In this document: positions 1 through 6,165 of the stretch, in pieces
Layout: every line of letters starts with the position of its first letter
Position numbering within the stretch: the stretch's first letter is position 1
Assembly: GCA_035515515.1 (NCBI GenBank)
Contig: DATJBC010000083.1
Span: 1 to 12,569 of the forward strand
From: DATJBC01 sp035515515
GTDB lineage: Bacteria; Actinomycetota; Acidimicrobiia; Acidimicrobiales; UBA8190
Direction: 5' to 3'
Length of the DNA: 12,569 nt
Program-made: the position numbers and the translations under genes
Notes under the pieces: model-generated
Database searches by the model: none
What the model saw: only the letters and a program-made list of their open reading frames with translations
What the model was told of the DNA's origin: nothing

Positions 1-1029
1 TTCTGCGCGCCCAAGTCGGTGAGCCTGCTGCACGCCCTGGGCACGCCCCAGGTGTCGGCCGCCGTCCGCGAGGCCCACGAGCGGGCCGTCGACGCCGCCC
101 TGGACTACGTGGAGCGGCGCGCCCTGGCCGTGCGCCGGCCCGAGGGCGGCGTGGTCGTCCCCCAGCCGGCCCACGCCGTGGCCGGTGCGTGCTTCGTGCA
201 CCGCGTGAGCCGCGCGCTGGACCCCCACCTGCACAGCCACGCGGTGCTCCCCAACCTCGGGCGCGACCGTGACGGGTCCTTCAGCGCCCTCGACGGGCGC
301 GGCCTCTACGCCCACCGCTCGACGGCCGACGCGCTGTATCACGTGCAGCTCCGGCACGAGCTCACCGCCCGGCTGGGGCTCGCCTTCGAGCCCGCCCGCA
401 ACGGGCGCGCCGATGTGGCGGGCATCGGCGTCGAGGCCCGGCGGGCGTTCTCGCAGCGGTCGGCGGCCATCGCCGCGCACCTGGCCGGGCGGGGACGGGG
501 AGGCGCCCGGGCCCGGGACATCGCCGGGCACGCCACCCGGCCGCCGCGCGACCTCGCCCGCTCGCCCGAGGACCTGCGGGGCCAATGGGAGGACCGGGCC
601 CGGGCCGTGGGCCTGAGCGCCCGCCGGCTGGCGGCCGTCGTCGACCGGGTGCCCCGCCGGGCGGGCCCCGAGCCCGGCGAGCCCGGCGTCGACGTGGCGG
701 GGGCGCTGGCGGGGCGCTCCACGGCCGCCCGGCGCGACGTGGTGCGGGCGTGGTGCCGGGCGCTCCCCGCGGGGGCGCCGGCGGCGGCGGTGGAGCGCGT
801 CGCCGACCGGCTCCTCGACACGATGACGCCCGCCCCCGGGCACCGTGCCCGCCACGAGCACCCCGGGGTGGGGGAGCGGCGCTACGAGGTGCCCGCACGC
901 GCTCTGCGCGCGGCGATCGACCGCCAGGGGGCCGTGCTGGCCCGCGCGCTCGAGGCCCGCGGCATGGAGGCCCCCGCCCCCGGCCGGGGGCGCTCGGCGG
1001 CCGACGAACTGGGGCTCGGGCTCGGGTGA
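1..1029 (+). CDS. MobF/TrwC-type relaxase, 5'-truncated by the window edge, no helicase domain
   Basis: The frame is open from base 1 and ends at TGA 1027-1029, giving at least 342 residues. It starts within the conserved APKSVSLL segment of TrwC-type relaxases, and the metal-binding three-histidine motif HLHSH is encoded at 226-240. This family nicks one strand at oriT through a Tyr near the N-terminus (outside the window) and pilots the DNA in conjugation. The stretch after about base 480 is Arg/Ala-rich and less conserved. The protein stops soon after the relaxase domain, with none of the superfamily I helicase motifs (such as a Walker A) that usually follow in TrwC/TraI. It may be a stand-alone relaxase-domain protein or the remnant of an integrated conjugative element. 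Its stop lies 6 bases from the stop of the convergent riboflavin synthase gene. I am confident of the domain and unsure whether it still works. Confidence 0.85.
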   Translation, partial: FCAPKSVSLLHALGTPQVSAAVREAHERAVDAALDYVERRALAVRRPEGGVVVPQPAHAVAGACFVHRVSRALDPHLHSHAVLPNLGRDRDGSFSALDGRGLYAHRSTADALYHVQLRHELTARLGLAFEPARNGRADVAGIGVEARRAFSQRSAAIAAHLAGRGRGGARARDIAGHATRPPRDLARSPEDLRGQWEDRARAVGLSARRLAAVVDRVPRRAGPEPGEPGVDVAGALAGRSTAARRDVVRAWCRALPAGAPAAAVERVADRLLDTMTPAPGHRARHEHPGVGERRYEVPARALRAAIDRQGAVLARALEARGMEAPAPGRGRSAADELGLGLG

Positions 1030-1035
1030 CCCGCC

Positions 1036-1521
1036 TCAGGGGCGCGGGGGTCCGACGGGGCCGGCGTCCGGGTAGCCCTGGCGCACGCCCTGGCCGGCGC
1101 GGCGGGTGAGCTGCTCGGGTTCGTAGAGCATCCAGTAGGCGTTGCGGGCGTGCTTGCGGGCCCGGTCGACGCACACCGCCGCCAGGCGCCCCGGGTCGTC
1201 CTCCTCGTTCTCGTGGACGAAGACCTCGAGCACGTGGGTGTTGGTCAGCAACTGGGCGAGCATGATCCCCTGCGAGGCCTCGTGGGCGCACACCTGGTCG
1301 ATGGCCGCCCGGCCGGGCATGCCGAGGGCCACCACGATGGCGCAGCCCTCCTCCTCGACGAGCTTCTTGCACGCCACCCCGAGGTCCTTGAAGCCCGGCA
1401 CCGTGCGCCGCACCACCTCGAAGCGCTCGCCGTGGCCGGGGCACTGCTTCAATTCGTCGACGGCCTCGGCCCCCATGTCGTAGCGGGCGAACATGGTGTC
1501 GGCCACGCCGATGCGGTCCAT
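1036..1521 (-). CDS. ribC: Archaeal-type riboflavin synthase
   Basis: This 161-residue protein matches the archaeal RibC family nearly end to end from memory of the Methanocaldococcus protein: FARYDM (11-16), RRTVPGFKDLGVACKKL (38-54), EEEGC (56-60), ALGMPG (65-70), VCAHEAS (77-83), MLAQLLTN (87-94), EVFVHE (99-104) and the tail LTRRAGQGVRQGYPDAGP. The family converts two 6,7-dimethyl-8-ribityllumazine molecules to riboflavin plus a pyrimidine by-product. It is related to lumazine synthase, not to the trimeric RibE found in most bacteria. The extra residues after DAGP are Pro/Arg-rich. The ATG at 1521 is preceded by GAGAAT at 1533-1528 with six bases between, and no Shine-Dalgarno is seen, so a leaderless message is plausible. 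The BsaP-like gene lies 66 bases upstream on the same strand. The family call is firm; whether the cell also has RibE is unknown. Confidence 0.93.
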   Translation of the reverse strand: MDRIGVADTMFARYDMGAEAVDELKQCPGHGERFEVVRRTVPGFKDLGVACKKLVEEEGCAIVVALGMPGRAAIDQVCAHEASQGIMLAQLLTNTHVLEVFVHENEEDDPGRLAAVCVDRARKHARNAYWMLYEPEQLTRRAGQGVRQGYPDAGPVGPPRP

Positions 1522-1527
1522 GCCCCG

Positions 1528-1533
1528 ATTCTC
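1528..1533 (-). promoter_or_regulatory. Candidate -10 box for a leaderless ribC transcript
   Basis: On the minus strand GAGAAT (4 of 6 to TATAAT) is followed by six bases and then the ATG at 1521, which would put the transcription start on or next to the start codon. No convincing -35 is seen. The call rests mainly on the same spacing recurring upstream of other genes here. Confidence 0.4.
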
Positions 1534-1587
1534 CCACGTCCCTCCCGCGCCCCCCGGGCCGGGCCCGCCGGCCGGAGGGTGCCGGCG

Positions 1588-1788
1588 TCAGGAGCCGGCG
1601 ACCTCCCCGTGGTCACGGCAGCGCGCCACGTAGCGCCCGGGGGAGACCGCCACCGTCAGGCGCCGGCCGCAGCGCTGGCAGAACCGGGGCGGGTCCAGCT
1701 CGCGGGCGCACCCGGGGCAGGCCGCGCGGGCCCGGCCGCACCCCGTGCAGAACGGCGAGGTCTCTCCTGGCGCCGCCGTGCCGGTCAC
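1588..1788 (-). CDS. BsaP-like Cys-rich small protein (biotin synthase auxiliary protein family)
   Basis: This 66-residue protein starts at GTG 1788 and ends at TGA 1590-1588. It has three CxxC-type pairs, FCTGCG (13-18), CPGC (24-27) and FCQRCG (37-42), plus a later C57 in ARCRDHGE; the middle reads ELDPPRFCQRCGRR. This layout resembles the small actinobacterial protein BsaP, which mycobacteria need for biotin synthase activity and which is thought to act on the BioB iron-sulfur cluster. A plain zinc ribbon is the alternative. The window also encodes a BioB, about 3.2 kb to the right rather than adjacent. The start is favoured because TACTGT lies exactly six bases upstream and no Shine-Dalgarno is present. 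The gene diverges from the glycosylase gene and is followed by ribC after 66 bases. The structure is clear; the BsaP assignment is from recall. Confidence 0.72.
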   Translation of the reverse strand: MTGTAAPGETSPFCTGCGRARAACPGCARELDPPRFCQRCGRRLTVAVSPGRYVARCRDHGEVAGS

Positions 1789-1794
1789 GACCGC

Positions 1795-1800
1795 ACAGTA
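1795..1800 (-). promoter_or_regulatory. Candidate -10 box for a leaderless bsaP-like transcript
   Basis: TACTGT on the minus strand fits the actinobacterial TANNNT -10 pattern and lies six bases before the GTG at 1788. No -35 consensus is visible. It sits in the 108-base divergent gap shared with the glycosylase gene, where I found no other clear promoter. Confidence 0.5.
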
Positions 1801-1896
1801 GCGGGCAGCCGCCGCCCGCCCGCGGGGCCGCGGCTGTGCTGGCAGACTGCCCCGCACCGTGCCGTCGCCCGCTGCGCCCCACCTCGGGCCCACCCC

Positions 1897-2568
1897 ATGA
1901 GCCGCGCCACCGGCCCGGTGCGGTCGCGCTCGTTCGGCGCGGCGGCCGAGGAGCTCGCCACCCGCGACGAGGTGGTGGCCCGGCTGGTGGGGGCCTTCGG
2001 CCTGCCCCGCCTCGGCCGGCGCGACACCACGCACTTCGGCGCGCTGGTGCAGTCCATCGTGTTCCAGCAGCTCGCCGGGAAGGCCGCCGCCACCATCCAC
2101 GGGCGGCTGCTGGCCGCCCTCGACGGGGACGCCACCCCCGGCGCCGTGCTTGCCCTGCGCCCCGAGGAGCTGCGCGCCGCGGGGCTGTCGGCCAACAAGG
2201 CGGCCTCGTTGTGCGACCTGGCGGCCAAGGTCGACGACGGCACCGTCGTCCTCGACCCCCGCGGCCTGGCCCGCGAGCCCGACGACGAGGTGGTGGCCCG
2301 GCTCACCACCGTGCGGGGGATCGGGCGCTGGACGGCCGAGATGTTCCTCCTCTTCCAATTGCGCCGTCTCGACGTGTGGCCCACGGGCGACCTGGGGGTG
2401 CGGCGGGGGTTCGGCGTGGCCTGGGGGACGGCCATGCCCGACCCCAAGGAGCTCGAGCCGCTGGGGGAGCCGTTCCGCCCGTATCGTTCGGTGGTCGCCT
2501 GGTACTGCTGGCGTGCCGCCGAGCACCCCGAGCTGGCCGCCGCCGCGAGCACAGGGAGGTCGCCGTGA
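1897..2568 (+). CDS. DNA-3-methyladenine glycosylase II-like (AlkA/HhH-GPD family)
   Basis: This 223-residue protein would remove alkylated bases as the first step of base-excision repair. QSIVFQQLAGKAAATI (52-67) matches the first conserved block of the family. The helix-hairpin-helix LTTVRGIGRWTAEMFLLF lies at 136-153, and WPTGDLGVRRGF (161-172) carries the expected catalytic Asp at 165. It is shorter than E. coli AlkA because the N-terminal beta domain is absent, as in compact bacterial forms. The ATG at 1897 is the only good start that keeps the domain whole; no Shine-Dalgarno precedes it and GTG 1918 is an alternative. The last codons overlap the GH13 gene by four bases (GTGA at 2565-2568), so the two are probably translationally coupled despite unrelated roles. 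The family is confident; the exact base specificity is not shown. Confidence 0.88.
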   Translation: MSRATGPVRSRSFGAAAEELATRDEVVARLVGAFGLPRLGRRDTTHFGALVQSIVFQQLAGKAAATIHGRLLAALDGDATPGAVLALRPEELRAAGLSANKAASLCDLAAKVDDGTVVLDPRGLAREPDDEVVARLTTVRGIGRWTAEMFLLFQLRRLDVWPTGDLGVRRGFGVAWGTAMPDPKELEPLGEPFRPYRSVVAWYCWRAAEHPELAAAASTGRSP

Positions 2569-4187
2569 CGGGCGCAGGACGCGTGGCGAGCCCCGAGTGG
2601 TGGCACTCGGCCGTGCTCTACCAGGTCTACATCCGCTCCTTCGCCGACGCCGACGGCGACGGCCACGGTGACCTTCCCGGGCTGCGCCGGCACCTCGACC
2701 ACCTGGCCTGGCTGGGGGTGGACGCGCTGTGGCTCAGCCCGGTGGGCCCCTCGCCCAACGCCGACTGGGGCTACGACGTCGCCGACTACTGCGCCGTGCA
2801 CCCCGACTACGGCACCCTGGACGACCTCGAGGCCCTCATCGCCGAGGCCGGGCAGCTGGGCATCCGCATCCTCCTCGACCTCGTGCCCAACCACACGAGC
2901 GACAAGCACCCGTGGTTCGAGGACTCCCGCAGCTCGACGCTCGCCGCGCACCGCGACTTCTACGTGTGGGCCGACCCCGGCGCCGACGGAGGTCCGCCCA
3001 ACAACTGGGTGAGCACCTTCGGCGGCCCGGGATGGACGCTCGACGACGCCAGCGGGCAGTACTACCTCCACAACTTCCTGCCCGAGCAGCCCGACCTCAA
3101 CTGGTGGTCCCAGGGCGTGCGCGACGCCTTCGACGAGATCCTGCGCTTCTGGTGGGACCGGGGCGTGGCCGGCTTCCGCATCGACGTGTGCCACATGATC
3201 GTCAAGGACGCCCAGCTGCGCGACAACCCGCCCGCCACCGAGGACGACCCCTTCGTCATGCAGATGTTCGGCCAGCGCCCCGTCTACAACTCGAACCAGC
3301 CCGAGGTCCACGACGTCCTGCGGCGGTGGCGCACCATCTCGTCCGGCTACGACCCGCCGCGCGTGCTGCTGGGCGAGACCATGGTCGAGAGCCTCGACAC
3401 CCTGGTCTCCTACTACGGGTCGGGCACCGACGAGCTGCACCTCGCCTTCAACTTCCCCTTCGTCGAGGCGCCGCTGGACGCCCAGGCGCTGTCGGACGTC
3501 GTGGCGCGCACCGAGGCCCTCTTGCCGGAGGGGGCCTGGCCGGTGTGGACGGGATCCAACCACGACGTGTCGCGCCTGGCCACCCGCTGGGCCGAGGGCG
3601 ACCCGGCCAGGGTGCGGGTGGCGCTGCTCATGCTGCTCACGTTGCGGGGGACGGCCGTGCTCTACCAGGGCGACGAGATCGGGCTCGTCGACGGCGACAT
3701 CACCGAGGACGAGCTCCTCGACCCGGTGGGCAAGCGCTTCTGGCCCTACTACGTGGGCCGCGACCCCGAGCGCACGCCCATGCCGTGGGACAGAAGCCCC
3801 CACGGCGGCTTCACCGACGCGGCGGCCACGCCCTGGCTGCCGGTGACCGACCCCCGGGTGGCCAACGTGGCCGACCAGCGCGCCGAGTCGGGCTCGGTGC
3901 TCAACATGACGCACGAGGTCATCGCGGCGCGCCGACGCTCGCCGGACCTGCAGCTGGGCGGCTACGAGCGCCTGGCGGCGCCCGACGGGGTGTGGCTGTT
4001 CCGCCGGGGCGAGGCCACGGTGGTGGCGCTCAACCTGTCGGGGACGGCGCAGGATGTCGCTCTTCCGGGGGCGGGGGGGACCGTCGTGGTCGGCACCGAC
4101 CCGGCCCGCGCCGCTCCCGGCGCGCCGGTGCCGGGCGACACCCTCGGGCTCGGCGCGTGGGAGGGCGTGGTGGTCGCCGGGGTGTGA
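2565..4187 (+). CDS. GH13 alpha-glucosidase (oligo-1,6-glucosidase/AglA type)
   Basis: This 540-residue cytoplasmic glycoside hydrolase releases glucose from the non-reducing ends of alpha-glucosides. It opens with WWHSAVLYQVYIRSFADADG, typical of the family. Conserved region I is DLVPNH (105-110), region II is GFRIDVCH with nucleophile Asp207, the acid/base is Glu271 in LLGETM, and the transition-state stabiliser is Asp334 in NHDVSR. QPDLNWW follows the usual loop and a beta domain ends the protein (ALNLSGTAQDVALPG). There is no signal peptide. The GTG at 2565 is preceded by AGGGAGGT at 2553-2560, a strong ribosome binding site, and overlaps the glycosylase stop. Trehalose-processing relatives in GH13 are a possible alternative. 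All catalytic residues are present, so it should be active. Confidence 0.93.
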   Translation: MTGAGRVASPEWWHSAVLYQVYIRSFADADGDGHGDLPGLRRHLDHLAWLGVDALWLSPVGPSPNADWGYDVADYCAVHPDYGTLDDLEALIAEAGQLGIRILLDLVPNHTSDKHPWFEDSRSSTLAAHRDFYVWADPGADGGPPNNWVSTFGGPGWTLDDASGQYYLHNFLPEQPDLNWWSQGVRDAFDEILRFWWDRGVAGFRIDVCHMIVKDAQLRDNPPATEDDPFVMQMFGQRPVYNSNQPEVHDVLRRWRTISSGYDPPRVLLGETMVESLDTLVSYYGSGTDELHLAFNFPFVEAPLDAQALSDVVARTEALLPEGAWPVWTGSNHDVSRLATRWAEGDPARVRVALLMLLTLRGTAVLYQGDEIGLVDGDITEDELLDPVGKRFWPYYVGRDPERTPMPWDRSPHGGFTDAAATPWLPVTDPRVANVADQRAESGSVLNMTHEVIAARRRSPDLQLGGYERLAAPDGVWLFRRGEATVVALNLSGTAQDVALPGAGGTVVVGTDPARAAPGAPVPGDTLGLGAWEGVVVAGV

Positions 4188-4201
4188 GGGCGGCGCGCCC
4201 T
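4187..4201. terminator. Hairpin between convergent GH13 and SDR genes
   Basis: AGGGCG / GCG / CGCCCT forms a 6-bp perfect stem with a 3-base loop and fills nearly the whole 16-base gap between the two stop codons. It could stop transcription from both sides. There is no T-run on either strand, as is common in GC-rich genomes. Confidence 0.4.
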
Positions 4202-4203
4202 GG

Positions 4204-4998
4204 TCACCAGTCCATGTCGAGCATGGCCCGCATGGCGGCCTCGAAGGCGGCGTCGTCCATCGCCTGGCGGGCGGACAGGACCGTCTCGGCCATCTCGCCC
4301 ACCGGGATGCGCAGGGCGGGGGCGTCGCTCTCGATGGCGTCGGCGATGGCCCGGGCCACCGCCTCGGGCCCCGGGGCGTCGCCGCGGCCCAGGCGGTCGG
4401 CCAGCTTGACGGTGACGGCGTGCAGCTCGTCGTAGGGGGCGCTCTCGACCCCGTACTCCCGACGGGCCTCGCCCAGGTTGGTCTTGAAGTACCCGGGCTG
4501 GATCACCACGGTCCGGATGCCGAAGTGCCCGGCCTCGAAGTGCATCGCCTCGGACATGGCCTCCAGGGCGAACTTGCTGGCGGCGTAGAACCCGGCGAGC
4601 GGCTGCGACACCCGGCCGTTGACCGAGGACACGTTCACGATGGTGCCGCCTCCCCGCGCCCGCATCTGGGGGAGCACCGCCTGGGCCATGCGCAGGGCGC
4701 CGAAGAAGTTCGTCTCGAACAGCCGGCGCACCTCGTCGAGCGGGACCTTCTCCACCGGGCCGCCCACGCTGACGCCGGCGTTGTTGACGAGGGCGTCGAC
4801 CTCGCCCGCGGCCTCCACGGCGGCGGCCACCGAGGCGTCGTCGGTGACGTCGAGGGCGAGGCGGGCGTCGACGTCGAGGTCCTCGAGGGTCTCGGGCCGG
4901 CGGGCGGTGGCCACCACCTCGTGCCCCCGGGCCTTGAGCTCGAGGGCGGTCGCCCGGCCGAACCCGCTCGAGCAGCCGGTGATGAGGGCGCGCGCCAC
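4204..4998 (-). CDS. Short-chain dehydrogenase/reductase (classical SDR)
   Basis: This 264-residue NAD(P)-dependent oxidoreductase has the classical SDR layout. The dinucleotide-binding TGCSSGFG lies at 7-14, NNAG at 72-75, catalytic Ser125 in VNVSSVNG, and Tyr138 and Lys142 in FYAASK. The 13-residue Ser-to-Tyr spacing is normal for the family. ARRPETL after the second strand (Arg near 33-34) hints at NADP(H) preference. QPGYFKTNL near 167-175 follows the active site as expected. The GTG start at 4998 is seven bases after the bioB stop on the same strand, so the two are very likely co-transcribed; no clear ribosome binding site is seen, which suggests coupling to bioB translation. The substrate cannot be read from the sequence, and adjacency to bioB does not by itself make this a biotin-pathway enzyme. 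Confidence 0.9.
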   Translation of the reverse strand: MARALITGCSSGFGRATALELKARGHEVVATARRPETLEDLDVDARLALDVTDDASVAAAVEAAGEVDALVNNAGVSVGGPVEKVPLDEVRRLFETNFFGALRMAQAVLPQMRARGGGTIVNVSSVNGRVSQPLAGFYAASKFALEAMSEAMHFEAGHFGIRTVVIQPGYFKTNLGEARREYGVESAPYDELHAVTVKLADRLGRGDAPGPEAVARAIADAIESDAPALRIPVGEMAETVLSARQAMDDAAFEAAMRAMLDMDW

Positions 4999-5005
4999 GG
5001 CCGGG

Positions 5006-6106
5006 TCAGATGGCGCCGCTGAGCGCGCCCAGCGGCATGCGCAGGTCGCCCAGCATGCGCAGGTCCTCCTCGGGGGAGCGGCCCAGGGTGGTGAGGTAGT
5101 TGCCCACGATCAGCGCGTTGATCCCCGACGTCATGCCCATGGCCTGCAGGTCGCGCAGGGTCACCTCGCGCCCCCCGGCGTAGCGCAGGATCACACCGGG
5201 GAGCGCCAGGCGGAACAGGGCGATCCACCGGATGGCCTCCCAGGCCCCCACGACGGGCCGCTCCCCGAACGGCGTCCCCGGCCGGGGGTTCAAGAAGTTG
5301 AGGGGCACCTCGGCGGGGTCGAGGTCGCGCAGCTGCAGGAGCAGCTCGACGCGCTGCGCCTCGGACTCGCCCATGCCCAGCAGCGCCCCGCAGCACAGCT
5401 CCATGCCGTGCGCCCGCACCAGACGGCACGTCTCGGCGCGCTCCTCCCAGGTGTGGGTGCTCACCACCCGGGGGAAGAACGAGCGCGCCGTCTCGACGTT
5501 GTGGTTGTAGCGGTGGACGCCCCCCTCGGCCAGCCGGCGGGCCTGGTCCTCGGTGAGGATGCCGGCCGACACCGCCACGTTGAGCCCGGCCTCGGCCCGC
5601 ACCCGGGGGACCAGGGCCAGGATGCGCTCGAGCGTGCGCTCGTCGGGGCCGCGCACCGCCAGCACGATGCAGAACTCCGACGCGCCCAAGGCCGCGGTCT
5701 CGGCCGCGGCGGCCAGCACCTCCTCGGGGTCGAGGAAGGGCGTGGCCTTCACCGGGGTGTCGAAGCGCGACGACTGGGCGCAGAAGTGGCAGTCCTCGGG
5801 GCAGCCGCCCGTCTTGGCCGACAGGATCCCCTCCACCTCGACGGTGGGTCCGCACCACGCCAGGCGGACCTCGTGCGCCAGGGAGGCCAGCCCCACCACC
5901 GACTCGTCGGGGACCACGGCCAGGGCGGCCAGCTCGGCGGGCTCGAGCACCCGGCGCTCGTCGAGCAGCGCCCGGCCGGCGGCCGCCACCGTGGCGCGGG
6001 CCCCGGCGGCGCTCGGCACGGGGGGCAGCCGCACGGGGCAGGGCTCGACGGGCGCCCGCAAGGCCACGGTGCTACGCGTGGGGGCAGCGGTGGCGTCGGC
6101 GGGCAC
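5006..6106 (-). CDS. bioB: Biotin synthase, with an unusual auxiliary-cluster ligand set
   Basis: This 366-residue radical-SAM enzyme inserts sulfur into dethiobiotin. KTGGCPEDCHFC gives the CxxxCxxC motif for the [4Fe-4S] cluster (C102, C106, C109). YNHN lies at 200-203, NFLNPRPGTPF near 270-280, and the ending GNYLTTLGR and DLRMPLGALS recall mycobacterial BioB. Aligned with E. coli BioB, the second-cluster ligands C97, C188 and R260 correspond to C146, C238 and R308, but the C128 position is Ala178 (NVAVSAGIL). The N-terminal 40 residues are Pro/Ala-rich and poorly conserved. The GTG at 6106 was chosen because TACCGT lies six bases upstream; longer in-frame starts up to 6172 would run into the divergent acyl-CoA dehydrogenase gene. 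It leads the SDR gene. The family is certain; the ligand change deserves checking. Confidence 0.95.
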   Translation of the reverse strand: MPADATAAPTRSTVALRAPVEPCPVRLPPVPSAAGARATVAAAGRALLDERRVLEPAELAALAVVPDESVVGLASLAHEVRLAWCGPTVEVEGILSAKTGGCPEDCHFCAQSSRFDTPVKATPFLDPEEVLAAAAETAALGASEFCIVLAVRGPDERTLERILALVPRVRAEAGLNVAVSAGILTEDQARRLAEGGVHRYNHNVETARSFFPRVVSTHTWEERAETCRLVRAHGMELCCGALLGMGESEAQRVELLLQLRDLDPAEVPLNFLNPRPGTPFGERPVVGAWEAIRWIALFRLALPGVILRYAGGREVTLRDLQAMGMTSGINALIVGNYLTTLGRSPEEDLRMLGDLRMPLGALSGAI

Positions 6107-6112
6107 CGGCAC

Positions 6113-6118
6113 ACGGTA
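6113..6118 (-). promoter_or_regulatory. Candidate -10 box for a leaderless bioB transcript
   Basis: TACCGT on the minus strand fits TANNNT and is separated by six bases from the GTG at 6106, the same geometry as at the bsaP-like gene. No convincing -35 hexamer is present. If real, it fixes the bioB start and excludes the longer N-terminus. Confidence 0.5.
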
Positions 6119-6123
6119 GCGGT

Positions 6124-6139
6124 CGGCCCTGCAGGCCCG
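6124..6139. promoter_or_regulatory. Imperfect palindrome in the bioB/acyl-CoA dehydrogenase gap, candidate operator
   Basis: CGGCCCTGCAGGCCCG is a 16-bp near-palindrome (14 of 16 positions symmetric) centred on TGCA, just upstream of the bioB -10 box, where a repressor would block polymerase. It could equally be chance symmetry in GC-rich DNA. It does not match an operator sequence I can recall for BirA or BioQ. Confidence 0.25.
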
Positions 6140-6152
6140 AAAACCGCCGGAC

Positions 6153-6159
6153 GAGGAGG
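6153..6159 (+). promoter_or_regulatory. Shine-Dalgarno that decides the acyl-CoA dehydrogenase start
   Basis: GAGGAGG touches the ATG at 6160 directly, which is too close, but is six bases from the in-frame GTG at 6166. The GTG is therefore the likelier start codon. Confidence 0.65.
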
Positions 6160-6165
6160 ATGCAC

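Noticed and set aside
1020..1035. CGGG/CCCG inverted repeat at the relaxase stop as a terminator
   Set aside because: The stem is only 4 bp over the stop codon, which is expected by chance in such GC-rich sequence.
362..1537. Long minus-strand open frame crossing the relaxase and ribC genes
   Set aside because: Its residues are Arg/Pro/Gly-rich with no motif, and it lies antisense to the well-supported relaxase and in another frame of ribC.
1522..1587. FMN riboswitch before ribC
   Set aside because: The gap to the upstream gene is 66 bases, too short for an FMN aptamer, and none of its conserved elements were seen.
1785..3914. 709-codon minus-strand open frame opposite the glycosylase and GH13 genes
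   Set aside because: GC-rich DNA leaves antisense frames open. The composition (Val/Gly/His/Arg) is that of a shadow, and the plus-strand genes have full catalytic motifs.
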